A stretch of 5,190 nt of DNA from Clostridia bacterium (GCA_017452305.1 JAFTMQ010000003.1:1-5190), one strand, 5' to 3'; counted from the stretch's first letter, positions 1-5,190 are shown. The notes: generated by a model from the sequence alone, not told the origin. Made by a program: numbers and translations.

Positions 1-66
1 CCTGTTTCCACGATAGCAGTAGCATGGTTCCCGATGCTGGACACGCGGCGCATGGCCTTTCTTCAT
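1..66 (-). CDS. Start of a downstream gene, partial at window edge, reading frame uncertain
   Basis: An ATG at 66-64 lies 7 bases after a strong GAGGGGG ribosome site and opens a frame that runs off the window after 22 codons (begins MKKGHAPRVQH and ends with CYCYRGNR). An in-frame ATG at 72-70 is too close to the ribosome site to be the start. The translation is odd (Arg/His/Cys-rich, with CGG and AGG codons). The frame beginning at ATG 53-51 gives a more natural-looking sequence (MRRVSSIGNHATAIVETG) but has no well-spaced ribosome site and sits directly behind in-frame TGA codons. One of these frames probably starts a real gene in the same operon direction as the large gene upstream. If it is the second frame, a one-base discrepancy in the AAGAAAGG run could explain the mismatch. 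Too little is visible to suggest a function. Confidence 0.35.
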   Translation of the reverse strand, partial: MKKGHAPRVQHREPCYCYRGNR

Positions 67-73
67 GTTCATT

Positions 74-80
74 CCCCCTC
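74..80 (-). promoter_or_regulatory. Ribosome binding site for the downstream partial gene
   Basis: On the minus strand this reads GAGGGGG, seven bases before the ATG at 66. It is the only good Shine-Dalgarno match in the 114 bases after the large gene, and it is the main reason to believe a gene starts here. Confidence 0.5.
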
Positions 81-89
81 AGGGTTATT

Positions 90-146
90 CTATGCCCGGA
101 GAGCAAAAAAGTTGTTAAGGATCCAGTCGATAAACACGCCGTGCAT
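90..146 (-). other. Overlapping +1 frame at the 3' end of the large gene, possible alternative C-terminus
   Basis: In the frame one base later than the large gene, codons from ATG 146-144 to TAG 92-90 read MHGVFIDWILNNFFALRA. This stretch is hydrophobic and amphipathic-looking and uses codons such as ATC GAC TGG ATC CTT AAC AAC. The annotated frame over the same bases reads NARRVYRLDP with CGG, CGT and CGA codons in a short space. No ribosome site precedes ATG 146, so an independent micro-gene is unlikely. A frameshift (biological or a sequence error) joining the large gene to this tail is possible. It could equally be chance. Confidence 0.2.
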
Positions 147-3100
147 TCTGGGTCGTCATTTCGCAGATTTCATCATAGGAAACTTTGGAAACGCGCATTA
201 CGTTATAAACGTAAGCATTCGTGCCGTTGTCGCAGCTTACTTTGAGCGTTTCGCCAAGCACAAGGCCTTTAATCTCTACCTTGATTCTACCAGCCGTAAA
301 TACCGTAGTATTGGAAACGTCGCCGTTGACGTCAACGGTATAATTGCCTTGGACAAGCTTGGAATCTCTAATCCAAACGTAGGTTTCGCCTTCGGGAATA
401 TAGAAGGTTTTACCCGTATATGCACCCACAATAACTTCTACACCGCTCGGTATAGACTCCGTGCTTGCATTAGGAATGTAAACGGTTACGTTCTTATACG
501 TACAACCCGTATTTGCCAACGTAGGACCGCCGCTCTTGAAAGCAACCGTAACGTTTTCAAACGTACTGTTTGTTGCCGTAGTAGCAAAGGCAGGACCTGT
601 TGCCGCATAGTTTGTAAAGTTGATATTTTTAATCGTTGCGCCGCTTAATGCGCGGAACATACCGCTTGCGCCGACGCTCACGCCGTCAACGGTATATCCG
701 TAACCATCCAAAACGCCGCTAAACGTGCCCGATCTTAACGTAATCGTACCCGTTGCATCGGTGATGTCGTTCGTCAAAACGTAATAACCGTTACTTTCCT
801 TACCCGTAAGCGCTTTTAATTCGCTATAATTGCTAATCGTACCCGTTGCAACCAAGACGTTAGTAAACGTAATAACCTTAGAGGAAGAACGAAGTACGAC
901 GTTGCAAGCGCCCACTGCAGGTGCAGAATCAAACGTAAGCGTTGCAGAACCGTTGCTTGCGTTTACTGCCGTTGCCGCTACTTCGCCCGCACTGTTAATA
1001 AGCGTTGCGGTGTACGTTTCACCGCTTGCGATATATGCACTATTTAATGTAATCGTCGCGTCTGCAACTACCGTCTGCTTATCGCTTTCTGCATATTCCG
1101 TAATACCAGATATTTGCTCGGTGAGTGCCGCCTTGAAGTTATCGAGGTTGGTCAATTCACCGTCTTGATTTACGTTCCAAAGCGCCGCCGCATCCAAGAA
1201 ATCCTGTGCGTAAGGAAGAATATACGCCGAATCCTTCACTGAGTAGGACGTCTTCGTATCGTAAGTACCCTCAAGCTCATAATTAAACCCGTAAAGGTGC
1301 ATGATAAGATAGAGCGGCGTCATTCTTTCCAACGCGATATTGTTATAGTAAAGCGTATAACGATCGTCGTTTACGTCCAAAGCCGCAATCGCCTTATTGC
1401 AAGCTGCAATCCACTCTTGAAGCGTTTCCGCACTCATATTATCCGTTGTAGCAACTTCGCTGAGCAGCTTATAAATACCAGAGCCCGAATAGCCCACCGT
1501 ATTTTCAAAGCTATCTTCGTTACCTTCTGCCCAATCCTTCCAAGCATTGTAATACTCGGTCATAGCCTCTGCGCCGGGGCCGAAAGCTGCGTTCATATAG
1601 TCCGCAATCCAACCATCCCAAATATTGTCGTCAGGGGTAGCGTTCCAACGAAGCTCGCTTGCCAAATATTGTTTGAGACGGCTCCAATTCACCGTGTATT
1701 GCATCATTTGGTTGAACATATAGTCCACGCCCGCTTCGTATGCCAAAGCATAGTTTGCGCGGAGCGCGTCAATGGAATTGTAAGGGATAAACGAACTCTT
1801 TGCGCTCGTATAATACCCCCACCATAATACCTCTGCTCCCTTACTATTTGCAAGCGCAGTCCACTTGTCGAAGTTACTCTTTGCGGTATCGTTCCAGTCC
1901 GTAGGCGTATCCAACGAAACGTGGTAATCCGCACGCGTTTCCGCAAACCAAAGTTCAACGTGCGGCATATAATTATCTACCGCAGATTGATAATTTGCGA
2001 TGTTCTCCGGATACAAGTTGGTTTCGTTATAGAAAAGGGTGCAAATTTTGAAGGTGTTTGCTCTTGCATCCCCCGCATTGGCGAGCTTGGTCTTCAAGTT
2101 TGCCGCAACGTCCAAGATAAATTTAAGCATATTATCCGAAGGGTTGCCCTCCTTCGTACAATTAGAGCAAGTACACCAAGTTTGTACGTCGTTATGAGAG
2201 AATGCCACTCTGTTGTAAGACTTAAACTCTTCAATGGTCGTCATCTTTCTGAACATTTCAGTGGTAAGCTTTTCAATCATGGCACTTCTCACCGCGCTAT
2301 CGCCGTGTGCCGTATAGCAAAGTTCCTGCTTGCCCGCACCCGACAACAACGAGGCTAAGCCACTTTTACCCGTAAGATAATAGTTGCTGGAATTGGTAGC
2401 ATACCATTTCTTATACGATTTCGAAGATGACGTGTACAAACTGTCATCGTCCACACCTTCATTAAAGAAGAGAATAGAATTGTGCGCGGCGCCCTTGTAA
2501 CGTTCGCTCCCTTGGTCTTGCGCATCCGTCGTACCGATGGGCACCAAGTTTGCAACATAACTAACAGCAGCATGCTCTTCCGCAACAATTTGATCTGCTT
2601 TTCCGCCAATCTGCCAAACCTCATCGATTTGAGGCACGTAGTCCTTGTCGGTAATGACAATTTCTTTCGTCTCTTCAACAACGTAAGTATTATCCAAGTA
2701 ATATTCGTAGCCAACGACGTCACTCAAAAGTTGTTGAACGCCGTAAAGCGTTGCTACGTCCGTCTTACCGCGAACGAATATGGTGTTGCCTATCGTCTTA
2801 ACGCGTGTAGCCGTATTTTTAGTCAAATCACTAACGTCGCAAGCCGCCGCAAGAACCGTATTACCGATAGAAATATATTTGCCGTCCGTTGTTTCGGAGC
2901 CCGATTCGATTACGATGGGAATACCTACGCCCGTAGCTTCCAAAATAACAGTCTGCAATTTATTCGCCGCCGTTTTTTCGTTGGCGGTTGCAGTTTTAGC
3001 AAGCAAAATCGTGAACTGCGTAGAAGTTGCGTAGTGATCAGTGGACAATTCTTTAGAAGCGGTATATTCCACGCCGTTATAAGTAACCGTAGCGGTTACG

Positions 3101-3918
3101 GTGGACGTACCGCTGCCAACCGCTGTTATCTCACCGTTTTCAACCGTGATGACATCTGTATTAGAGGACGTATATACAATTTCAGTGTCTTCCACGATAC
3201 CGCCGATTTTTAACACGAAAACGTCCGCGGATTGTTGATTGTACTCATTGGAAATTATCCCTAAACCCGTACCGCCGTTCAAGGAAACGTTTTCATTGAA
3301 AACTAATTCCGTTTTTGTTTTCTCGACAATGTCCGCAATAAGATCGCTGTCATCGCCATCTACTTGCTGCGCCTTATAAGCGACGTAGCCGATACTTCTG
3401 CATGCTGTATTCGAGGTGTAGCAAACTTCACCCGTTTGGGTGTTGATTGCAAAACCGCGCGCTGAAATAGGGCGATTGTAGTAAGATTCGCTAAGGTTTG
3501 CCCCGCCTTTACCGCCCAAAACGACGGTGTATTCGGTGTCACTTCTCCACGCAGTCGCTCTACCTTCCACAACCGAGGGCGTATTATGTGTCAATTCCGC
3601 ATCGCCCAAGAAGTCGGTGGGAATGATAAGCGTACCAAACGCAACCTTAGACGCATCGCCACCCAATTCGCTAATGATTTGCGCTTTGATTTCTGCACTT
3701 ACGTTCGTGGTGAATCTAATACCGACGGGGTCCTCTCTTCTAATTGACGCTGTTTCATCAATTTGGAAGCCCGATAACGTGTGCATTTCGGAAATCTGTG
3801 TACTCGTTGCTGCGCTTGCTGATTTTTCCGTATTGTTTAACGTAGCAAGACCTAAAGTCAAGCATGAAGCCGCGCAAAGCGTCAAGGAAATAATTTTAAA
3901 TTTTAATCCTTTCTTCAT
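115..3918 (-). CDS. Secreted multidomain DUF4838 glycoside-hydrolase-like protein
   Basis: This gene encodes 1267 residues from ATG 3918. The start is fixed by GGGAG 7 bases upstream. An in-frame ATG at 3951 would add 11 residues but has no ribosome site and lies inside the small gene upstream. Residues 1-36 are a signal peptide: Lys at 2, 3, 6 and 8, a hydrophobic core at 9-26, and an SASA cleavage site. Residues 45-215 form an N-terminal domain (ASIRREDPVGIRF, FGTLIIP, ISARGFAI, RSIGYVAY) that I recall from secreted proteins of gut Clostridia but cannot name. Residues 225-292 are a Big_2 Ig-like fold (SSNTDVITVENGEITAVGSG). Residues 300-430 resemble GH20b/GH67 N-terminal domains (EKTAANKLQ, YISIGNT, ATLYGVQQLL). 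Residues 435-760 are DUF4838, a TIM-barrel-like domain with HND at 575-577, WCTCSNC at 581-587, E660 and EVLWWGYY at 696-703. The helical tail at 751-800 (YLASELRWN, FGPGAEAM) is typical of that family. Residues 948-1025 look Ig-like. Residues 1028-1150 are GLUG/beta-helix-like (FSGVLDGYGYTVDG, FENVTV, YKNVTV), followed by a C-terminal beta domain. No LPXTG, dockerin or SLH anchor is seen. A role in extracellular glycan binding or cleavage is inferred; the substrate is unknown. The last ~10 residues are doubtful because of a better-looking overlapping frame. Confidence 0.9.
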   Translation of the reverse strand: MKKGLKFKIISLTLCAASCLTLGLATLNNTEKSASAATSTQISEMHTLSGFQIDETASIRREDPVGIRFTTNVSAEIKAQIISELGGDASKVAFGTLIIPTDFLGDAELTHNTPSVVEGRATAWRSDTEYTVVLGGKGGANLSESYYNRPISARGFAINTQTGEVCYTSNTACRSIGYVAYKAQQVDGDDSDLIADIVEKTKTELVFNENVSLNGGTGLGIISNEYNQQSADVFVLKIGGIVEDTEIVYTSSNTDVITVENGEITAVGSGTSTVTATVTYNGVEYTASKELSTDHYATSTQFTILLAKTATANEKTAANKLQTVILEATGVGIPIVIESGSETTDGKYISIGNTVLAAACDVSDLTKNTATRVKTIGNTIFVRGKTDVATLYGVQQLLSDVVGYEYYLDNTYVVEETKEIVITDKDYVPQIDEVWQIGGKADQIVAEEHAAVSYVANLVPIGTTDAQDQGSERYKGAAHNSILFFNEGVDDDSLYTSSSKSYKKWYATNSSNYYLTGKSGLASLLSGAGKQELCYTAHGDSAVRSAMIEKLTTEMFRKMTTIEEFKSYNRVAFSHNDVQTWCTCSNCTKEGNPSDNMLKFILDVAANLKTKLANAGDARANTFKICTLFYNETNLYPENIANYQSAVDNYMPHVELWFAETRADYHVSLDTPTDWNDTAKSNFDKWTALANSKGAEVLWWGYYTSAKSSFIPYNSIDALRANYALAYEAGVDYMFNQMMQYTVNWSRLKQYLASELRWNATPDDNIWDGWIADYMNAAFGPGAEAMTEYYNAWKDWAEGNEDSFENTVGYSGSGIYKLLSEVATTDNMSAETLQEWIAACNKAIAALDVNDDRYTLYYNNIALERMTPLYLIMHLYGFNYELEGTYDTKTSYSVKDSAYILPYAQDFLDAAALWNVNQDGELTNLDNFKAALTEQISGITEYAESDKQTVVADATITLNSAYIASGETYTATLINSAGEVAATAVNASNGSATLTFDSAPAVGACNVVLRSSSKVITFTNVLVATGTISNYSELKALTGKESNGYYVLTNDITDATGTITLRSGTFSGVLDGYGYTVDGVSVGASGMFRALSGATIKNINFTNYAATGPAFATTATNSTFENVTVAFKSGGPTLANTGCTYKNVTVYIPNASTESIPSGVEVIVGAYTGKTFYIPEGETYVWIRDSKLVQGNYTVDVNGDVSNTTVFTAGRIKVEIKGLVLGETLKVSCDNGTNAYVYNVMRVSKVSYDEICEMTTQNARRVYRLDP

Positions 3919-3922
3919 AGCT

Positions 3923-4030
3923 TTACTCCCAATCATCGCCCGGTTCAACAATATCGCCGTCAGACGCAGTCAAAACGTCAACGACTTCAAGATCAATCAC
4001 CAAAATCTCTGGTTTTTTGTACTCGTTCAT
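3923..4030 (-). CDS. Small acidic peptide of 35 residues, coupled to the DUF4838 gene
   Basis: ATG 4030-4028 to TAA 3925-3923 encodes 35 residues, beginning MNEYKKPEILVIDLEVV, then DVLTASDGDIVEPGDDWE. A GGAGA ribosome site lies 7 bases upstream. The peptide has 11 Asp/Glu against 2 Lys, no Cys, no signal peptide and no membrane segment. It has three parts: a YKKPE head, a hydrophobic/acidic alternating middle (ILVIDLEVVDVL) and a TAS-D-G turn leading to an acidic tail ending in Trp-Glu. The downstream secreted-protein gene starts 4 bases after the stop, with its ribosome site inside this gene. From memory, short peptides with the same layout (Y-x-x-P-E, then D-V-[IL]-T-x-S, then an acidic tail) recur in gut Clostridia as hypothetical proteins. 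I know of no established function. A RiPP-like precursor, an intracellular partner of the neighbouring protein, or a leader peptide acting in cis are all possible. No modification enzyme is visible in the window. Confidence 0.75.
   Translation of the reverse strand: MNEYKKPEILVIDLEVVDVLTASDGDIVEPGDDWE
3926..3930 (-). promoter_or_regulatory. Ribosome binding site deciding the start of the DUF4838 protein
   Basis: GGGAG on the minus strand, 7 bases before ATG 3918. It lies inside the last two sense codons (TGG GAG) of the upstream 35-codon gene. A ribosome finishing the peptide therefore stops on top of this site, the usual geometry of translational coupling. It also rules out the longer start at 3951. 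Confidence 0.8.
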
Positions 4031-4036
4031 TTTGTT

Positions 4037-4041
4037 TCTCC
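4037..4041 (-). promoter_or_regulatory. Ribosome binding site of the small acidic peptide
   Basis: GGAGA on the minus strand, followed by AACAAA and the ATG at 4030. Counting from GGAG, the spacing is 7 bases. This good, well-placed site is the main support for calling the 35-codon frame a translated gene. The stretch just upstream (4042-4066) is A/T-rich, as expected for an unstructured leader. Confidence 0.7.
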
Positions 4042-4080
4042 GTTCTATATTTTTTATTTTTTATATCCTCGCATCGCCCT

Positions 4081-4108
4081 AAAATAACCTACTGTTTTAA
4101 CAGTCCAA
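4081..4108 (-). promoter_or_regulatory. Candidate sigma-A-type promoter for the peptide and DUF4838 operon
   Basis: On the minus strand TTGGAC (4108-4103) is followed after 16 bases by TATTTT (4086-4081). Both are two or fewer mismatches from TTGACA and TATAAT. A start about 7 bases further on would give a leader of roughly 45 bases before ATG 4030. Position after the hairpin of the upstream gene and before the first ribosome site fits. The A/T-rich stretch at 4046-4066 contains weaker TATAAA-like alternatives, so the exact promoter is not certain. Confidence 0.4.
4091..4104. promoter_or_regulatory. 14-bp dyad inside the promoter spacer, possible operator
   Basis: The plus strand reads ACTGTT-TT-AACAGT, two perfect 6-base inverted arms with a 2-base centre. 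It overlaps the end of the candidate -35 box and fills most of the spacer. A dimeric repressor bound here would block RNA polymerase. The loop is too short for an RNA hairpin, so a protein-binding role is the better reading. No regulator gene is present in the window. Confidence 0.35.
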
Positions 4109-4112
4109 AAGG

Positions 4113-4160
4113 TTTTGCGTTATTTTTGTTTGCAGCATCTTATCAGATGACTGCGCAAAA
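4113..4160. other. Structured intergenic segment: nested inverted repeats
   Basis: Outer arms TTTTGCG (4113-4119) and CGCAAAA (4154-4160) are perfect complements. Inside, GCAGCATCT (4132-4140) pairs with AGATG-A-CTGC (4145-4154), giving a 9-bp stem with one bulged A and a 4-base loop. The inner and outer stems share one base at 4154. No T-tract follows on the minus strand, so it is not a standard terminator. It lies just upstream of the candidate promoter and may be a trailing part of the upstream transcript's 3' end or a protein-binding region. Confidence 0.35.
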
Positions 4161-4168
4161 CTCGATTG

Positions 4169-4206
4169 CGTACGGGATAAGGCAATTTTTTGCCCTATCC
4201 CCTACG
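4169..4206 (-). terminator. Strong hairpin after the upstream gene, probable 3' end of its transcript
   Basis: Arms 4174-4185 (GGGATAAGGCAA) and 4190-4201 (TTGCCCTATCCC) pair over 12 positions with a 4-base loop. In minus-strand RNA the only imperfect pair is a G-U, so that strand forms the better hairpin. Beyond one mismatch the stem continues for four more pairs (4169-4172 with 4203-4206). It begins 26 bases after the stop codon at 4232. No clear U-tract follows (next bases are AATCGAGTTTTGCG), so it could stabilise a 3' end rather than terminate efficiently. Confidence 0.5.
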
Positions 4207-4223
4207 TTATTCATTTGTTAAGC

Positions 4224-4239
4224 GTTATTACTTAATAAC
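4224..4239. repeat. 16-bp near-perfect palindrome over the upstream stop codon
   Basis: The plus strand reads GTTATTA-CT-TAATAAC, two perfect 7-base arms with a 2-base centre. It covers the TAA stop of the upstream gene. The centre is too short for a stable RNA loop. It may be a protein site or an A/T-rich coincidence. Confidence 0.3.
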
Positions 4240-5190
4240 TTCCGCACTCCGCGTCCGCAAAGTAAAGAATATTACCACCGAACTCTACGTCATAATCGTC
4301 GCAGCCGATATGCACTTCGTCGGCACCGTTGTAGTAAACGTACAAGGTATATTTTTCCGCCGCGCCGGAGTCTAATCCAACCAAAACATCGTTGGTTACG
4401 TCTTTGCCCGTGGAATCTCTGATTACGATATCCACTAAAGCACCCGCGTCAACACCGCCGTTTGCCAATATGGTTGCCGCCAATACTCTTTCGCCACCGT
4501 CGGTAAGCGTCCAAACGTAAATGTTGCCAAGCAAGCCAAATTCAAGCGCAAAATCAATTTTAAGGCATTGTTTGTCGGGATCTACAACCAAAGCAAGTCT
4601 CTTATCGTCAACGTCCGTGGTAGCTTCCAACGCAACCACAGCCACTTGCGTACCGTCTGCAAAGCCGTACATCGTCTCTTCGCCCGTAAAAAGGGTAGGA
4701 GCTACTTTATCGTCGCCGATTTTGATGTCCACTGCGGAAGGAAGTATGGGCACGATACCGTGCGTTACGTTTGCCAAATATGCCTTTACGCCAACTTGGC
4801 GCATTTGGATTTCCGTTACGTCGTTCGCCTTGATATATACGCGCAAGGTGTAAACAACGCCTGTTTCCAATGTGGAATTAACTACGTTTCCGTCTGCATC
4901 CAAGAATTGAATTGTTCTATCCAAAGGATTGCTGGAATTTGCGTTAAATCTAATATTGTCGCCCGCAAGAATATACGCGTCCGCGCCGTTGAGGTAAGAC
5001 GAGCCGCTTAATACAAAGCCCAAGAGCCACGTCTTCGTGCTTGCCGCGTCGAATACGATTTGCACGTCCACGTAATCGTAATTTGCGGAATCCACTTTGA
5101 TAGAAATTTTATCGTTCGTCGTTTCGCCTACGTATTGATATACGGTAGAGCCTGCCGTAAAGCCAAGCGCTTTTTCATCGCCATTGTAGA
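4232..5190 (-). CDS. C-terminal part of a beta-rich, probably extracellular repeat protein, partial
   Basis: The frame enters from the right edge open (first in-window residues YNGDEKALGF) and ends at TAA 4234-4232 after 318 residues. A GTG at 5095 is internal, since the frame continues upstream of it with no stop or ribosome site, so the true start is outside the window. The sequence is beta-rich, acidic and Gly/Asn/Asp-rich, with no long hydrophobic segment and no sorting signal; it ends ECGSY. By eye it divides into two copies of one domain. GFTAGSTV at residue 9 matches GFADGTQV at 175, and YTLRVYIKANDVTEI at 113 matches YTLYVYYNGADEVHI at 280, a spacing of 166-167. DADGNVV and DSTGKDV also correspond, with one ~6-residue indel between. 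No known family is recognised. It resembles carbohydrate-binding or Ig-like beta-sandwich modules of secreted Clostridia proteins; that is inference. Confidence 0.85.
   Translation of the reverse strand, partial: YNGDEKALGFTAGSTVYQYVGETTNDKISIKVDSANYDYVDVQIVFDAASTKTWLLGFVLSGSSYLNGADAYILAGDNIRFNANSSNPLDRTIQFLDADGNVVNSTLETGVVYTLRVYIKANDVTEIQMRQVGVKAYLANVTHGIVPILPSAVDIKIGDDKVAPTLFTGEETMYGFADGTQVAVVALEATTDVDDKRLALVVDPDKQCLKIDFALEFGLLGNIYVWTLTDGGERVLAATILANGGVDAGALVDIVIRDSTGKDVTNDVLVGLDSGAAEKYTLYVYYNGADEVHIGCDDYDVEFGGNILYFADAECGSY

Noticed and set aside
105..110. T6 run just after the large gene's stop as an intrinsic terminator
   Set aside because: No stable GC-rich stem ends directly before the run on the minus strand, and a ribosome site follows 25 bases later, suggesting read-through.
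34..648. Plus-strand frame of 204 codons
   Set aside because: It lies wholly opposite coding sequence except its first bases, has no ribosome site, and gives an Arg/Cys/Asn-rich translation. It is a shadow of the large minus-strand gene.
2482..3213. Plus-strand frame of 243 codons
   Set aside because: It is antisense to the Big_2 and GH20b-like region, whose domains are recognisable on the minus strand. The plus translation shows no motif and no start signal.
3862..3873. Lipoprotein lipobox at AASC (residues 16-19)
   Set aside because: The -3 position is Ala rather than Leu and Cys19 sits in the middle of the hydrophobic core. The later SASA site fits signal peptidase I better.
3919..3951. 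Longer start of the DUF4838 protein at ATG 3951
   Set aside because: No ribosome site precedes it, it would put 11 residues before a well-formed signal peptide, and it overlaps the 35-codon gene in another frame.
4521..5011. Overlapping plus-strand frames opposite the partial beta-rich gene
   Set aside because: Two frames over the same bases both stay open because of codon bias on the minus strand. Neither has a ribosome site, while the minus frame has an internal domain repeat.
5093..5095. GTG as the start of the beta-rich gene
   Set aside because: The frame continues open upstream to the window edge, in register with the internal repeat (GFTAGSTV lies before it), and no ribosome site precedes the GTG.
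1..5190. CRISPR arrays, tRNA/rRNA genes, insertion sequences, phage or toxin-antitoxin genes
   Set aside because: No regularly spaced direct repeats, cloverleaf-like segments, transposase motifs or terminal inverted repeats were seen on either strand.

Overview
The window reads as chromosome of a Gram-positive gut-type bacterium of the class Clostridia. The reasons are base composition near balanced and slightly AT-leaning, strong GGAG/GGGAG ribosome sites, and a large secreted protein built from domains I associate with gut Clostridia (Big_2 Ig-like, DUF4838 glycoside-hydrolase-like, beta-helix). This placement is an inference from protein style, not a marker gene. Every credible gene is on the minus strand, so transcription runs from high to low coordinates. 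The plus-strand open frames have no ribosome sites and give basic, low-complexity translations typical of shadow frames.

From right to left in transcription order: (1) 5190-4232, the C-terminal 318 residues of a beta-rich, probably extracellular protein. It can be read as two tandem copies of one ~166-residue domain. (2) 4231-4031, a ~200-bp intergenic region with a 16-bp palindrome over the upstream stop codon, a strong hairpin (4169-4206), a second structured segment (4113-4160), and a candidate promoter whose spacer carries a dyad (4081-4108). (3) 4030-3923, a 35-codon gene for a very acidic peptide with its own good ribosome site. (4) 3918-115, a 1267-residue secreted multidomain protein: signal peptide, an N-terminal domain I know from similar proteins but cannot name, Big_2, GH20b/GH67-N-like, DUF4838 barrel with an alpha-helical tail, Ig-like, GLUG/beta-helix and a C-terminal beta domain. 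(5) 80-1, a strong ribosome site and the first codons of a further gene whose reading frame is ambiguous.

The peptide gene and the big secreted-protein gene are separated by 4 bases. The ribosome site of the big gene lies inside the last codons of the peptide, so the two are very likely co-transcribed and translationally coupled. The likely theme is extracellular glycan recognition or breakdown. The unexplained part, and the best candidate for something undescribed, is why a conserved-looking acidic micro-protein with no export signal is coupled to a secreted glycan-active protein.

The last ~150 bases at the low-coordinate end are less certain. The 3' end of the large gene has an overlapping +1 frame that looks more protein-like than the annotated tail, and the next gene's start is also frame-ambiguous. 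No RNA gene, CRISPR array, insertion sequence or phage feature was seen.
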